The notes under the pieces were generated by a model, which saw only the letters and a program-made list of their open reading frames with translations, was not told where the DNA came from and ran no database searches. 52,314 nt of DNA from Savagea sp. Lineage in GTDB: Bacteria; Bacillota; Bacilli; Bacillales_A; Planococcaceae. Location: NCBI GenBank assembly GCA_030146155.1, contig JASLCF010000106.1:1-52314 (forward strand), given 5' to 3'. The translations under genes were made by a program, and so were the position numbers. Positions 24,898 to 34,431 of the stretch are shown here, piece after piece (position 1 is the first letter of the stretch; each line of letters opens with the position of its first letter).

Positions 24898-25560
24898 ATG
24901 AATGATAACGAAAAAGGAATCCAAGCACTGCAAGAAGAACGATTTGAAGAGGCGATCCAATCATTTATGCAGGCGATAGAAAAGCAACCGGAAGATCCTG
25001 TAGGATATATTAATCTGGGGAATGTTTTTGCAGCAGTAAATGATATTGAAAAAGCAGAGCAGTTTTTCCAACAAGCCATTGTGCTAGACGATAAAGCCGC
25101 AACTGCTTATTACAGCTTAGCTAATTTATATTATAATACAGAGCGTTTCGATGAAGCTGCACGCTTATATGAACAGTCGATTCAATTAGAAATGGACGGG
25201 GCTGACGCCTATTATATGTTAGCGAAATCTTTTGAGCATTTAGGGAAACTCCAATTAGCTCTCCCTTATAGTTTAAGAGCTTCTGAACTAGCAGAGGACG
25301 ATGTTCAAATTCAATTGACGTATGGTATCCATTTGGCACAATTGGAATTGTTTAATGAAGCATTGGTACAATTTAAAAAAGTACTTCAACTAGATGACGA
25401 GCAAGCAGATGCACATTATAACCTAGGGCTCGTATATGCCGTTTCTACAAATGAGAAGGAAAAAGCGATTGACCATCTAGAAAGAGCATTCACGATTGAA
25501 CCTAACCATATACAAGCACGTGAAATTCATACAATGATTACTAGTGCACTCAATCAGTAA
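24898..25560 (+). CDS. yrrB: Tetratricopeptide repeat protein (YrrB-like)
   Basis: A soluble 220-aa protein built almost entirely of tetratricopeptide repeats, about six units of 34 residues (for example EAIQSFMQAIEKQPEDPVG and KAEQFFQQAIVLDDKAAT). TPR proteins scaffold other proteins; the partner is unknown. Its fixed place between mnmA and recD2 matches yrrB of B. subtilis. The frame starts with GTG at 24889 overlapping the mnmA stop, but GGGTG precedes the ATG at 24898. A 12-base gap to recD2 indicates co-transcription. Confidence 0.85.
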   Translation: MNDNEKGIQALQEERFEEAIQSFMQAIEKQPEDPVGYINLGNVFAAVNDIEKAEQFFQQAIVLDDKAATAYYSLANLYYNTERFDEAARLYEQSIQLEMDGADAYYMLAKSFEHLGKLQLALPYSLRASELAEDDVQIQLTYGIHLAQLELFNEALVQFKKVLQLDDEQADAHYNLGLVYAVSTNEKEKAIDHLERAFTIEPNHIQAREIHTMITSALNQ

Positions 25561-25572
25561 GGAGGGACCGTT

Positions 25573-27951
25573 ATGGAAGAAGTGATTTATGTTACAGGAA
25601 AACCAATCATTCAAATTTTTCATAATCCAACCAACTTTTTCACGATTCTCAAAATTAAAGTGAAAGAGACCAATGGAGATTGGAATGAAAAAGAATTGAC
25701 TGTAACAGGTAGCTTTCCGCAATTAACATTAGAGGAAAGTTATCGTTTTACAGGTCACTTCTCTAAGCACCCTAAATTTGGGCATCAATTTAATGCAGCC
25801 ACTTTTGAGAAGGAAATGCCTTCAACTGAAAGTGGCTTAGTTCATTATTTATCAGGCGAACTATTTCCAGGGATTGGAAAGAAAACAGCTCAAACCGTCA
25901 TTGATACGCTAGGGAAAAATGCCATTCAAAAAATTGTAAAGGACCCCAGTGTTTTAGATCAAGTTCCTCGCCTATCTGAAGAGCGAAAAACAGTTTTACA
26001 AACAGTTCTTCAAGAGCATTTGGGAATGGAGAAAACAATTGTTCAATTATCGGAATGGGGATTTGGTCCACAGTTAGCGATGCGAATCTATCAACGCTAT
26101 AAGGATGAAACAATCACAATTATTGAAGAGAATCCCTATCAATTAGTGTTAGAAGTAAAAGGAGTAGGCTTTCAAACTGCTGATGAATTAGGTAGACGTT
26201 TAGGGATTGAAGAGGATCATTTATCTAGGTTACAGGCGGCAATTCATATTTTATTAAATGAATATTCGATGGGGGAAGGTCATGTATACTTACCTCAAGA
26301 ACACTTATTATTTTTAACTTATGAATTGATTAGCAAACATTCCTCTGTCACTATACCAAGCGAACGATTTGTAGAAGCACTAGAACAACTCATTCAACTA
26401 GGGACCGTTATACAAGAAAATGACCGGATTTACTTACCGAGTTTATATGCCTCTGAGGTAGGGATTGCAACACATTTTGAACGAGCACTATCCGGAGAAG
26501 TGAAAGAAGTTTTCCCGCAAGCAGCAGTCACGAGTGCGATTGGAAAAGTAGAGGAGCGATTAGGTGTCAATTATGCCCGTTCACAAATTGAAGCGATAGA
26601 ACAAGCCATTCATTCTCCGTTAATGATACTAACAGGCGGTCCAGGGACAGGGAAAACAACAGTGATTCAAGGGATTGTTGAAGTATTTGCTGAATTAAGG
26701 GGTTACTCACTAGACCCTTCTACTTATGTTGGTAAAGATGAAGGGTTTCCGATTGTGCTAGCCGCACCCACAGGAAGAGCTGCTAAAAGAATGAATGAAT
26801 CCACTGGTTTACCTGCAATGACCATCCATCGCTTGCTTGGTTTTACAGGTCAGGAAGAGGAAGATGATTTTGAAGGCCGTGAAGTATCCGGAGAGTTGAT
26901 CATCATTGATGAAATGTCAATGGTTGATAATTGGCTGGCCTATCAATTAATGAAAGCCATCCCGAAAGATGCTCAGCTATTGTTGGTTGGAGACGAAGAC
27001 CAGTTACCTTCTGTAGGGCCTGGGCAAGTGTTAAAGGATTTAATTGCATCCCGAGAACTTCCAGTGATTGAGTTGACTGAAATCTTTAGGCAAAGTGAAG
27101 ACTCGAGCATCATTCAACTCGCGCATCAAATGAAGACAGATCGTCCCATTCTTGATTTAACCGCTAAAAAGAAAGACCGCTCCTTTATTCCTGCAGAGTC
27201 TTATCAAGTACCCAAAGTAGTAGAACAAATTGTTACAAGTGCGATTGAAAAAGGATTTTCGATTCAGGAAATCCAAGTATTAGCACCGATGTATCGAGGG
27301 GAAGCGGGTATTAACCGATTGAATCAACAAATCCAAGACGCAGTAAATCCAAAGTCTGAACGTGCAAGAGAACTTCAATTTGGAGAGACTGTTTATCGTG
27401 TAGGTGATAAAGTTCTTCAACTAGTGAATCAACCAGAATCAAATGTATTCAATGGAGATATTGGAGAAATCGTAGCCATTTTTTATGCCAATGAAAATGT
27501 AGATAAAAAAGATCAACTTGTTGTTCAATTTGATCAAAATGAAGTGGTTTATGAAAAAAGAGATTTGAATCAACTCACTTTAGCCTATTGCACTTCCATA
27601 CATAAAGCACAAGGAAGTGAATTTTCACTTGTCATCATGCCCATTGTAAGAGGCTTTCAAAAAATGTTGCGAAAAAATTTATTATACACTGGGATTACGC
27701 GTGCAAAACGATTTTTAATCATGGTAGGAGAAGAGTATGCATGGACGACAGGATTGACTCGTTCGGATGAATTAAATCGGTATACGACCTTAAAAGAGCG
27801 GCTAGCAGGCACGCTTTATGACGATATGCCAACTGTCTCCAATGAGGGCGAGGAAGAGACGTCCTTTGTTTTACAAATGAATCAACTCTATACAATCGAC
27901 CCAATGATAGGAATGGAAGGTGTCACTCCTTTTGATTTTTTGGAAAAGTGA
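25573..27951 (+). CDS. recD2: ATP-dependent 5'-3' DNA helicase RecD2
   Basis: RecD2 is a superfamily 1B helicase acting outside RecBCD in repair and at replication forks. The 792-aa protein has the RecD2-type N-terminal domain (about 1-330) with helix-hairpin-helix motifs (FPGIGKKTA and VKGVGFQTADE), Walker A GGPGTGKTT (about 355-363), motif II DEMSM (about 446-450), GDEDQLPSVGPG, and C-terminal motifs including CTSIHKAQGSEF and YTGITRAKR. GGAGGG precedes ATG 25573. The stop overlaps the alaS promoter by adjacency: its -35 begins two bases later. Confidence 0.95.
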   Translation: MEEVIYVTGKPIIQIFHNPTNFFTILKIKVKETNGDWNEKELTVTGSFPQLTLEESYRFTGHFSKHPKFGHQFNAATFEKEMPSTESGLVHYLSGELFPGIGKKTAQTVIDTLGKNAIQKIVKDPSVLDQVPRLSEERKTVLQTVLQEHLGMEKTIVQLSEWGFGPQLAMRIYQRYKDETITIIEENPYQLVLEVKGVGFQTADELGRRLGIEEDHLSRLQAAIHILLNEYSMGEGHVYLPQEHLLFLTYELISKHSSVTIPSERFVEALEQLIQLGTVIQENDRIYLPSLYASEVGIATHFERALSGEVKEVFPQAAVTSAIGKVEERLGVNYARSQIEAIEQAIHSPLMILTGGPGTGKTTVIQGIVEVFAELRGYSLDPSTYVGKDEGFPIVLAAPTGRAAKRMNESTGLPAMTIHRLLGFTGQEEEDDFEGREVSGELIIIDEMSMVDNWLAYQLMKAIPKDAQLLLVGDEDQLPSVGPGQVLKDLIASRELPVIELTEIFRQSEDSSIIQLAHQMKTDRPILDLTAKKKDRSFIPAESYQVPKVVEQIVTSAIEKGFSIQEIQVLAPMYRGEAGINRLNQQIQDAVNPKSERARELQFGETVYRVGDKVLQLVNQPESNVFNGDIGEIVAIFYANENVDKKDQLVVQFDQNEVVYEKRDLNQLTLAYCTSIHKAQGSEFSLVIMPIVRGFQKMLRKNLLYTGITRAKRFLIMVGEEYAWTTGLTRSDELNRYTTLKERLAGTLYDDMPTVSNEGEEETSFVLQMNQLYTIDPMIGMEGVTPFDFLEK

Positions 27952-27952
27952 G

Positions 27953-27981
27953 TTGACACATTCTTGTTCATCTTCTATAAT
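27953..27981 (+). promoter_or_regulatory. Strong sigma-A promoter of alaS
   Basis: Consensus TTGACA (27953-27958) and consensus TATAAT (27976-27981) are separated by exactly 17 bases, immediately after the recD2 stop codon and before the alaS T-box. Confidence 0.9.
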
Positions 27982-27986
27982 CAATT

Positions 27987-28217
27987 GCAAGTTCATAAGT
28001 TAACAAGAAGAGCCAAGTATTTAGAAAGATGTGCGTACAGAAAGAGATTGCATGGCTGAAACAATCTCCGAAACTTTTCTAAAGAAGCTACTCTCAACAA
28101 TTTGTCGGTTGTGCCGTTATCACTACTCAGAGAAATAAAAGTTGTCTTTTATTTGAATGAGGGTGGTACCACGAAATGTCTTCGTCCCTTACGTTAGAGG
28201 GAGAGGGCTTTTTTTGT
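27987..28217 (+). promoter_or_regulatory. T-box riboswitch leader controlling alaS
   Basis: The T-box core GGGTGGTACCACG (28161-28173) is followed by a terminator in which TCGTCCCTT pairs with the GAGGGAGAGG region, then a run of seven T (to 28216). The long upstream leader contains stem I with the purine-rich AAAGA-type elements. Uncharged tRNA-Ala is the expected inducer from the downstream gene; the specifier was not resolved without folding. Confidence 0.92.
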
Positions 28218-28256
28218 TGAAAAAATCTCTAAAGAAAATAGAAAAGAGGAAGAATC

Positions 28257-30890
28257 ATGAAAAAATTAACAGCTTCAGAAATTCGTTCAATGTTTTTAAC
28301 TTATTTTAAAGAACAGCATCAACATGCGATCGAACCATCAGCACCACTTGTGCCAATCAATGATGACTCATTACTGTGGATCAATAGTGGGGTGGCAACA
28401 TTAAAGAAATATTTTGACGGTCGAGTTGTGCCAGATAACCCGAGAATTGTAAATGCCCAAAAATCAATTCGTACAAATGATATTGAGAATGTTGGAAAGA
28501 CTGCACGTCACCATACATTCTTTGAAATGTTAGGTAACTTTTCAATTGGAGATTATTTTAAAAAAGAAGCGATTATTTATGCGTGGGACTTTTTAACAAA
28601 TAAAGAGTGGATTGGCTTTGATCCTGACTTGTTGTATGTCACTATACACCCAGAAGATGATGAAGCTTACCGCATTTGGATTGAAGAAGTAGGCTTATCC
28701 AAAGAGCGTATTATCCGATTAGAAGGTAACTTCTGGGATATTGGAGAAGGTCCAAGTGGTCCTAACTCTGAAATCTTTTACGACCGTGGTCCAACTTATG
28801 GAGATGATTTCTCTGACCCAGAATTATATCCAGGTGGAGAAAACGAACGTTATTTAGAGATTTGGAATTTAGTTTTCTCTGAGTTTAACCATAATCCAGA
28901 TGGAACGTACACGCCACTTCCAAAACAAAATATTGATACAGGTATGGGATTAGAACGTATGGCATCGGTCATTCAAGATGTACCAACGAATTTTGAAACG
29001 GATTTGTTTATGCCAATTATTCAAGAAGTTGAAAAGATGTCAGGTGTTCAATATGGTCAAAATGAAGCACATGATATTGCATTTAAAGTCATTGCGGATC
29101 ATATTCGTACGGTTGCGTTTGCAATCGGTGACGGTGCTTTGCCATCGAATGAGGGTCGTGGATATGTATTACGTCGTTTGCTACGAAGAGCTGTCCGTTT
29201 TGCTAAACAAATTCAATTAAACGAAGCATTTATGTATCGTTTAGTGCCAACAGTTGGCGAGATAATGAAAGACTTTTACCCAACCGTTAGTGAGAAAGAA
29301 GCATTTATTCAAAAAGTGGTTAAAAATGAAGAGGATCGTTTCCACGAAACATTGAACGATGGCTTGGCTATTTTGGAACAAATCATTGAAAAAGAAAAGA
29401 ATACCGAGCATCCGACGGTTTCGGGTAAAGATGCGTTTACTTTATATGATACGTACGGCTTCCCATTTGAATTGACTGAGGAATATGCAGAAGAGGCAGG
29501 GTTAGCAATCGATTTAAAAGGTTTCCAAGAAGAAATGGAAGCACAAAGAAATCGAGCGAGAGCAGCGCGTCAAGATGTAGATTCTATGCATGTTCAATCT
29601 GAGGTACTTAATCGTTTAACAGAAGACAGCACGTTTGTAGGGTATGATACTTTGCAGACAGAAACACAGCTGGTCGCGATGATTGCAGAAGGAGTTCGTG
29701 TGGAACGCATTGAAGAAGGAATGGAAGCGCAAGTTTTATTAGCGGAAACACCATTCTATGCGGAAAGTGGTGGACAAATTGCAGACCGTGGTGTGATTCA
29801 GTCTGTGAATGGTACAGCTGAAGTTATCGATGTTCAGAAAGCTCCAAATGGTCAACATTTGCATCGCGTAAAAGTAGTGGCAGGAGAATTGGTTGTTTCG
29901 GAAAATGTGAAGGCAGAAGTAGACCGTTCTAACCGAAAAGCAATTGTGAAGAATCATACAGCAACTCACTTATTACACAAAGCATTAAAAGAAGTACTCG
30001 GTGAACATGTAAATCAAGCTGGTTCTTATGTTGGACCTGATCGTCTCCGTTTTGACTTTTCTCATTTTGGACAAGTCACGAAAGAAGAGTTAGCGATTAT
30101 TGAACAAAAAGTAAATGATCAAATCTGGAATGATTTATCTGTAACGATTGGAAGTCATTCAATTGACGAAGCGAAAGCAATGGGAGCAATGGCATTATTT
30201 GGCGAAAAATATGGTGACGTTGTACGTGTTGTTTCAGTAGGAGATTATTCATTAGAACTTTGTGGGGGTGTGCACGTTTCAACTACGAGTGAAATTGGCT
30301 TATTCATTTTAGAAAGTGAAGGTGGAATTGGTGCTGGTACACGTCGTATCGAAGCTATCACAGGTGAGAAAGCATTCAATTACTTAAAAGAACAACAACA
30401 AACACTTCGTCAAGTTGCACAAACCATTAAATCAAATGAAAACAATGTGATTCAAAAAGCAGAGCAACTGCTTGGTGAATTAAAAGAATTGAAGAAAGAA
30501 AATGAATCTTTACAAGCTAAATTAGGTAACAGCCAAGTAGATGAGCTTCTTCAACAAGCTGAGGAAATCGATGGCATGAAAGTCATTGCGGCAAAAGTAG
30601 AGGCGAAAGATAATGGAGCATTACGTCAAATGATTGACGAATTAAAACAAAAAGAAGAAGGCTTAGTCATTGTTTTAGGTGCTGTTCATGAAGGAAAAGT
30701 CATGTTGGCGGCAGGTGTGTCTAAAGAATTAACAAAGCAAGTTCAAGCGGGTAAAGTTGTGAACCACGTCGCGACACAGTGTGATGGCCGTGGTGGTGGT
30801 CGCCCAGACCTCGCAATGGCAGGAGCAAAAGACCCTTCACAATTGGATGCAGCATTAGAATCTGTCATTCCATACGTCAAATCTATTTAA
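28257..30890 (+). CDS. alaS: Alanyl-tRNA synthetase
   Basis: The 877-aa class II enzyme has the aminoacylation domain (SEIRSMFLTYF, NAQKSIRTNDIENVGKTARH, FEMLGNFSIGDYF), the tRNA recognition region, the editing domain with the zinc residues in THLLHKAL (about 566-573) and CGGVH (about 668-672), a coiled coil (about 715-765) and the C-Ala domain with GGGGRPDLAMAGA-type ending. Start at ATG 28257 behind AGAGGAAG. It is a T-box gene with its own promoter; yrzL follows in the Bacilli order, possibly with its own weak promoter. Confidence 0.97.
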   Translation: MKKLTASEIRSMFLTYFKEQHQHAIEPSAPLVPINDDSLLWINSGVATLKKYFDGRVVPDNPRIVNAQKSIRTNDIENVGKTARHHTFFEMLGNFSIGDYFKKEAIIYAWDFLTNKEWIGFDPDLLYVTIHPEDDEAYRIWIEEVGLSKERIIRLEGNFWDIGEGPSGPNSEIFYDRGPTYGDDFSDPELYPGGENERYLEIWNLVFSEFNHNPDGTYTPLPKQNIDTGMGLERMASVIQDVPTNFETDLFMPIIQEVEKMSGVQYGQNEAHDIAFKVIADHIRTVAFAIGDGALPSNEGRGYVLRRLLRRAVRFAKQIQLNEAFMYRLVPTVGEIMKDFYPTVSEKEAFIQKVVKNEEDRFHETLNDGLAILEQIIEKEKNTEHPTVSGKDAFTLYDTYGFPFELTEEYAEEAGLAIDLKGFQEEMEAQRNRARAARQDVDSMHVQSEVLNRLTEDSTFVGYDTLQTETQLVAMIAEGVRVERIEEGMEAQVLLAETPFYAESGGQIADRGVIQSVNGTAEVIDVQKAPNGQHLHRVKVVAGELVVSENVKAEVDRSNRKAIVKNHTATHLLHKALKEVLGEHVNQAGSYVGPDRLRFDFSHFGQVTKEELAIIEQKVNDQIWNDLSVTIGSHSIDEAKAMGAMALFGEKYGDVVRVVSVGDYSLELCGGVHVSTTSEIGLFILESEGGIGAGTRRIEAITGEKAFNYLKEQQQTLRQVAQTIKSNENNVIQKAEQLLGELKELKKENESLQAKLGNSQVDELLQQAEEIDGMKVIAAKVEAKDNGALRQMIDELKQKEEGLVIVLGAVHEGKVMLAAGVSKELTKQVQAGKVVNHVATQCDGRGGGRPDLAMAGAKDPSQLDAALESVIPYVKSI

Positions 30891-30967
30891 CTCTTGTGTC
30901 TTTTCAGTTATACTAGGGAAGAGAAAAGAATTCTTTCGTAGAATGATTTGAAAGTGAGGTGTTCACT

Positions 30968-31240
30968 ATGAATTCACATGATCAAACAATGAAATATAAT
31001 TTTCCAGATGATTCAAAAGGTGTAGAAGTTGAGCGAGTGCTCCTTCAGGTGAATAATGCATTAACGGATCGTGGCTATAATCCAATCAATCAAATTGTTG
31101 GTTACTTATTGTCAGGAGACCCTGCCTATATCCCTCGAAATGACGATGCAAGAACATTGATGCGGAAGTTAGAGAGAGATGAAATCATTGAAGAGCTCGT
31201 GAAGTTTTATATTCGAGAACACGGAGGCAAGATGTCTTGA
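30968..31240 (+). CDS. yrzL: IreB/YrzL family regulatory protein (DUF965)
   Basis: A 90-aa protein of the UPF0297/DUF965 family. The Enterococcus homologue IreB is a small phosphoprotein acting with the Ser/Thr kinase IreK in cephalosporin resistance. Typical parts are MKYNFPDD, LTDRGYNPINQIVGYLLSGDPAYIPRNDDAR and the RELV-type C-terminus. The frame extends to a GTG at 30959 inside the GAGGTG Shine-Dalgarno, so the ATG at 30968 is used. A weak promoter (TTTAAC, 17 bases, TATACT ending 30914) precedes it. It overlaps yrrK (TTGA). Confidence 0.92.
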   Translation: MNSHDQTMKYNFPDDSKGVEVERVLLQVNNALTDRGYNPINQIVGYLLSGDPAYIPRNDDARTLMRKLERDEIIEELVKFYIREHGGKMS

Positions 31241-31653
31241 AAATAATGGGACTCGATGTCGGTTCGAAGACAGTTGGCGTTGCAATTAGTGACGCTTTCG
31301 GTTGGACGGCTCAAGGCATTGAAACGATTCAAGTGGATGAGGCAGCTGAAGACTTTGGTTTAGACCGGATTGAAGAGCTTGTAAAAGAGTATCAAGTGAC
31401 TTCATTTGTCGTAGGCTATCCTAAAAATATGAATAACTCGATTGGACCGAGGGGCGAAGCGAGCGAGAGATACGCACGCATGTTGGAGGAACATTTCCAC
31501 AAAGAAGTCGTCCTTTGGGATGAACGATTATCCACAATGGCTGCAGAACGCTTATTAATCGAAGCGGATGTAAGTCGAAGTAAGCGAAAAAAAGTAATCG
31601 ATAAAATGGCTGCAGTAATGATATTACAAGGCTATCTCGATTCGAAAAACTAA
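31237..31653 (+). CDS. ruvX: YqgF/RuvX family RNase H-fold nuclease (pre-16S rRNA processing; YrrK)
   Basis: A 138-aa RNase H-fold protein. Homologues process the 5' end of 16S rRNA, and the family was earlier proposed as a Holliday junction resolvase. Visible are the first catalytic strand MGLDVGSKTVGVA, the VVGYPKNMNN motif (about 67-76), ERYA, WDERLSTMAAERLL (about 94-107) and the last acidic motif KVIDKMAAVMILQGYLD. It starts with TTG at 31237 overlapping the yrzL stop, behind GGAGG. It belongs to the yrzL-yrrK-yrzB operon. Confidence 0.92.
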   Translation: MKIMGLDVGSKTVGVAISDAFGWTAQGIETIQVDEAAEDFGLDRIEELVKEYQVTSFVVGYPKNMNNSIGPRGEASERYARMLEEHFHKEVVLWDERLSTMAAERLLIEADVSRSKRKKVIDKMAAVMILQGYLDSKN

Positions 31654-31665
31654 GAGGTGACCGTA

Positions 31666-31965
31666 ATGGAACACGGAGAAAAAACAATGACAATCGTAGA
31701 CGAACACGGTAATGAACATGTATGTGAAGTAATTTTAACTTTTGATTCACCACAACCAGAGAAATTTGACCGTTCATACGTGGTTTACCATGTACTAAGT
31801 GACGATAAAGAACAAAACGATGATGATCAAATTGAAATTCATGCATCAGCATTTATTCCTTCTGAAACAGGCGATGGTGATTTACTACCAATCGAATCTG
31901 ATGAAGAATGGGATATGGTTGAAGAAGTAGTCGGTGCATTTTTAGACGAAGAAGACGAAGAATAA
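31666..31965 (+). CDS. yrzB: DUF1292 protein YrzB
   Basis: A very acidic 99-aa protein of the DUF1292/UPF0473 family; its function is unknown. Family marks are MTIVDEHGNEHVCEVI, the YVVYHVL strand, and an acidic tail ending VVGAFLDEEDEE. GTG at 31657 is in frame, but AGAGGTG precedes ATG 31666. Third gene of the yrzL-yrrK-yrzB operon, which is widely conserved in Bacilli, and closed by a strong terminator. Confidence 0.92.
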   Translation: MEHGEKTMTIVDEHGNEHVCEVILTFDSPQPEKFDRSYVVYHVLSDDKEQNDDDQIEIHASAFIPSETGDGDLLPIESDEEWDMVEEVVGAFLDEEDEE

Positions 31966-31976
31966 TAATTCGTAAG

Positions 31977-32005
31977 GACGGAACGGATTCTCGTTCCGTC
32001 TTTCA
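31977..32005 (+). terminator. Terminator after yrzB
   Basis: GACGGAACG (31978-31986) pairs perfectly with CGTTCCGTC (31992-32000) around GATTCT, followed by TTTCATTT. The T-run is short, so some read-through into mltG is plausible; I see no separate mltG promoter. Confidence 0.75.
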
Positions 32006-32029
32006 TTTATGAATGAGGTGAACCAATAC

Positions 32030-33154
32030 ATGAGTGAAAAGAAAAACATTCCTACCGAAACAATTGAGTTTGAATTGAAAAAGAAAGATGCGCGATTAGT
32101 GAGAAGAGTTGTTTTACTCATTGTACTTATCGTATTGTTGGTTGGTTCAATTGTAGGGTTGATCGGTTATAATTATGTTTCAAAAGGATTAAAACCATTA
32201 GATGAAAAAAGTGAAGAAAAAATTGAGGTTGAAGTGCCTATTGGGTCTGGACTGACGCTGATTGCTAATTTATTAGAGGAAAAGAAAGTGATTAAAGATG
32301 CACGAATCTTTAAGTATTATGCGAAGTTTAACAACGAATCAAGTTTCCAAGCAGGAACCTATACGTTATCTCCTGCTATGACACATGACGAACTCATTGA
32401 AAGTTTAAAAACAGGAAAAGTCTATAGAGAGCCTGTCTTTAAAGTAACGATTCCTGAGGGACTTAAAATTGAGGAAATTGCTCGCATCATCGAAAAGAAT
32501 ACGACCATTTCAGAGCAGGAATTTGTTTCTTATGTGAACAATCCAGAAGTGATTCAACAACTAATGACCGACTATCCGACTCTTTTAACTGAAGCTATTT
32601 TGAATGAACAAGTTAGAACACCATTAGAAGGTTACCTATTCCCAGCAACATATCCATTTTATGAAGAGGAACCAACGATTGAAACTGTCGTACATACGAT
32701 GTTAGACGCCACTTTAGAAAATGTAACGCCTTATATGAACTATTTGGAAGAAAACGATAAAACGGTTCACTGGTTGCTTACCTTCTCTTCACTACTTGAA
32801 AAGGAAGCTACACAAAAAGCAGACCGTAAGAAAATTGCAAGTGTGTTTTATAACCGTATGAAAGTTGATATGCCACTTCAAACCGATCCAACGGTTCTGT
32901 ATGCATTAGGCGAGCATAAGGATAAAGTACTGTTAAAAGATTTAGAAGTGCAAAATCCTTATAACACGTATCAAAATAAGGGATTACCACCAGGGCCGAT
33001 TGCAAATGCGGGAGCTTCTTCAATTGAGGCAGTAGTGAGTCCTGATGAAACAGATTATATTTATTTCCTTGCTGATAAAACAGGTGAAAACCATTTTACC
33101 AATTCTTATGAACAACATCTTTTAAACAAAAAGAAATATATTGATTCGGAGTAA
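32030..33154 (+). CDS. mltG: Endolytic murein transglycosylase MltG (YrrL)
   Basis: MltG cleaves nascent glycan strands at the membrane and sets their length. The 374-aa protein has a short basic cytoplasmic tail, one membrane helix (about 26-47), a LysM-like region with VPIGSGLTLIANLL (about 67-80), and the YceG catalytic domain with the key Glu in LLEKEA (about 263), the NRM motif, LQTDPTV and NPYNTY...GLPPGPI. The frame begins at 32009, but GAGGTG lies just before the ATG at 32030. trmR follows immediately. Confidence 0.94.
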   Translation: MSEKKNIPTETIEFELKKKDARLVRRVVLLIVLIVLLVGSIVGLIGYNYVSKGLKPLDEKSEEKIEVEVPIGSGLTLIANLLEEKKVIKDARIFKYYAKFNNESSFQAGTYTLSPAMTHDELIESLKTGKVYREPVFKVTIPEGLKIEEIARIIEKNTTISEQEFVSYVNNPEVIQQLMTDYPTLLTEAILNEQVRTPLEGYLFPATYPFYEEEPTIETVVHTMLDATLENVTPYMNYLEENDKTVHWLLTFSSLLEKEATQKADRKKIASVFYNRMKVDMPLQTDPTVLYALGEHKDKVLLKDLEVQNPYNTYQNKGLPPGPIANAGASSIEAVVSPDETDYIYFLADKTGENHFTNSYEQHLLNKKKYIDSE

Positions 33155-33163
33155 GTGATAGCT

Positions 33164-33802
33164 ATGAAAAAAGCAATAACTGCTCCTGTAGAAAAGTCTC
33201 CATTGATTCAATCAATGGAGACTTATGCAGTGGAGCATCATATACCGATTATGGATGAAGAAGGGTTAAGAACACTAGTCACCTTGTTAAGCGTTCAAAA
33301 GCCAACTCATTTATTTGAAATTGGTACTGCAATCGGCTATTCAGCAATTCGTTTAGCAGTTGCATTTCCAAATTTAAAAATCACAACGATTGAACGGGAT
33401 GAAGTCCGTTATCTTGAAGCTATAAATAATATTCAAAAAGCAGGACTTGCACATCGTATTACTTGTATTCATCAAGATGCCCTTACGCTTGATATCGAGC
33501 CGTATAAACACCAGTATGACGCCCTGTTTATTGATGCTGCTAAAGGTCAATATCACAACTTCTTTCAACATTATGAAGAAGTGATTCATCAAGAAGGGGT
33601 TATTTATTGTGATAATATTTTGATGAGTGGTCAAACAGAGTTACCATTAGACCAAATTCCTCGAAGAAACCGAACGATGATTCGCAATTTACAACAATTT
33701 ATTTTGGAGATGCACGACCACCCACGCTTTGACTGTTCCATCCTATACGCGGGTGATGGCGTATTGGTCGCTGTTAAAAAGACGGGAGAGAACAAAGCAT
33801 GA
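33164..33802 (+). CDS. trmR: tRNA 5-hydroxyuridine O-methyltransferase TrmR (YrrM)
   Basis: TrmR uses SAM to methylate ho5U34 to mo5U34 in tRNAs. The 212-aa class I methyltransferase of the catechol-O-methyltransferase type has the SAM motif LFEIGTAIGYSAI (about 50-62), the acidic TTIERDE, the metal-binding FIDAAKGQYHNFF (about 120-132) and YCDNILMSG. The GTG at 33155 is in frame, but ATG 33164 gives the family-like MKKAI start. The stop overlaps udk (ATGA). In B. subtilis the hydroxylation genes trhP1 and trhP2 (yrrN, yrrO) lie between trmR and udk; here they are missing. Confidence 0.88.
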   Translation: MKKAITAPVEKSPLIQSMETYAVEHHIPIMDEEGLRTLVTLLSVQKPTHLFEIGTAIGYSAIRLAVAFPNLKITTIERDEVRYLEAINNIQKAGLAHRITCIHQDALTLDIEPYKHQYDALFIDAAKGQYHNFFQHYEEVIHQEGVIYCDNILMSGQTELPLDQIPRRNRTMIRNLQQFILEMHDHPRFDCSILYAGDGVLVAVKKTGENKA

Positions 33803-34431
33803 CAAATAAAAAACCACTCGTAATAGGGATTGCTGGAGGGTCTGGTTCGGGTAAAACAACAGTAACTAAAAAGGTATTTGAAGTATTTAGAAAACATTCT
33901 GTTGTTGTGATTGAACAAGATTATTACTATAAGGATCAATCACATTTACCTTTCGAAAAACGTCTAGAGACGAATTATGATCATCCATTTGCATTCGATA
34001 ATGATTTATTTATTGAACAAATTGAACAACTATTACGTTATGAAGCAGTAGAAACACCTACTTATGACTACTCACAACATACACGTGCACAAGAAACAAG
34101 ATTAATTGAACCACGTGATGTGTTAATATTAGAAGGTATGCTTATTTTAGATGACCCTCGCATTCGCGAACTAATGGATATTAAAATATATGTGGATACG
34201 GATGCTGATTTAAGAATTTTGAGAAGAATTACGAGAGATATGAAAGAAAGAGATCGTAGTTTACAATCAATTATTGATCAGTATGTAGACGTTGTACGCC
34301 CAATGCATAATCAATTTATTGAACCAACGAAAAGATATGCTGATATTATTGTTCCTGAGGGAGGACAAAATGAGGTCGCAATTGACCTGATTGTAACAAA
34401 AATCAAATCTATTGTTGAAATTGACAAGTAG
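33799..34431 (+). CDS. udk: Uridine kinase
   Basis: Udk phosphorylates uridine and cytidine with GTP or ATP in pyrimidine salvage. The 210-aa protein has the P-loop GGSGSGKTT (13-21), EQDYYYKD (about 38-45), the substrate motif NYDHPFAFD (about 56-64) and the lid RRITRDMKERDRS. The start codon overlaps the trmR stop by four bases. A terminator follows. Confidence 0.96.
   Translation: MTNKKPLVIGIAGGSGSGKTTVTKKVFEVFRKHSVVVIEQDYYYKDQSHLPFEKRLETNYDHPFAFDNDLFIEQIEQLLRYEAVETPTYDYSQHTRAQETRLIEPRDVLILEGMLILDDPRIRELMDIKIYVDTDADLRILRRITRDMKERDRSLQSIIDQYVDVVRPMHNQFIEPTKRYADIIVPEGGQNEVAIDLIVTKIKSIVEIDK

Noticed and set aside
31421..31852. 143-aa minus-strand open frame antisense to ruvX and yrzB
   Set aside because: It lies wholly across two well-recognised genes, is rich in Leu, Arg and Ser as expected for a shadow frame, and has no Shine-Dalgarno.
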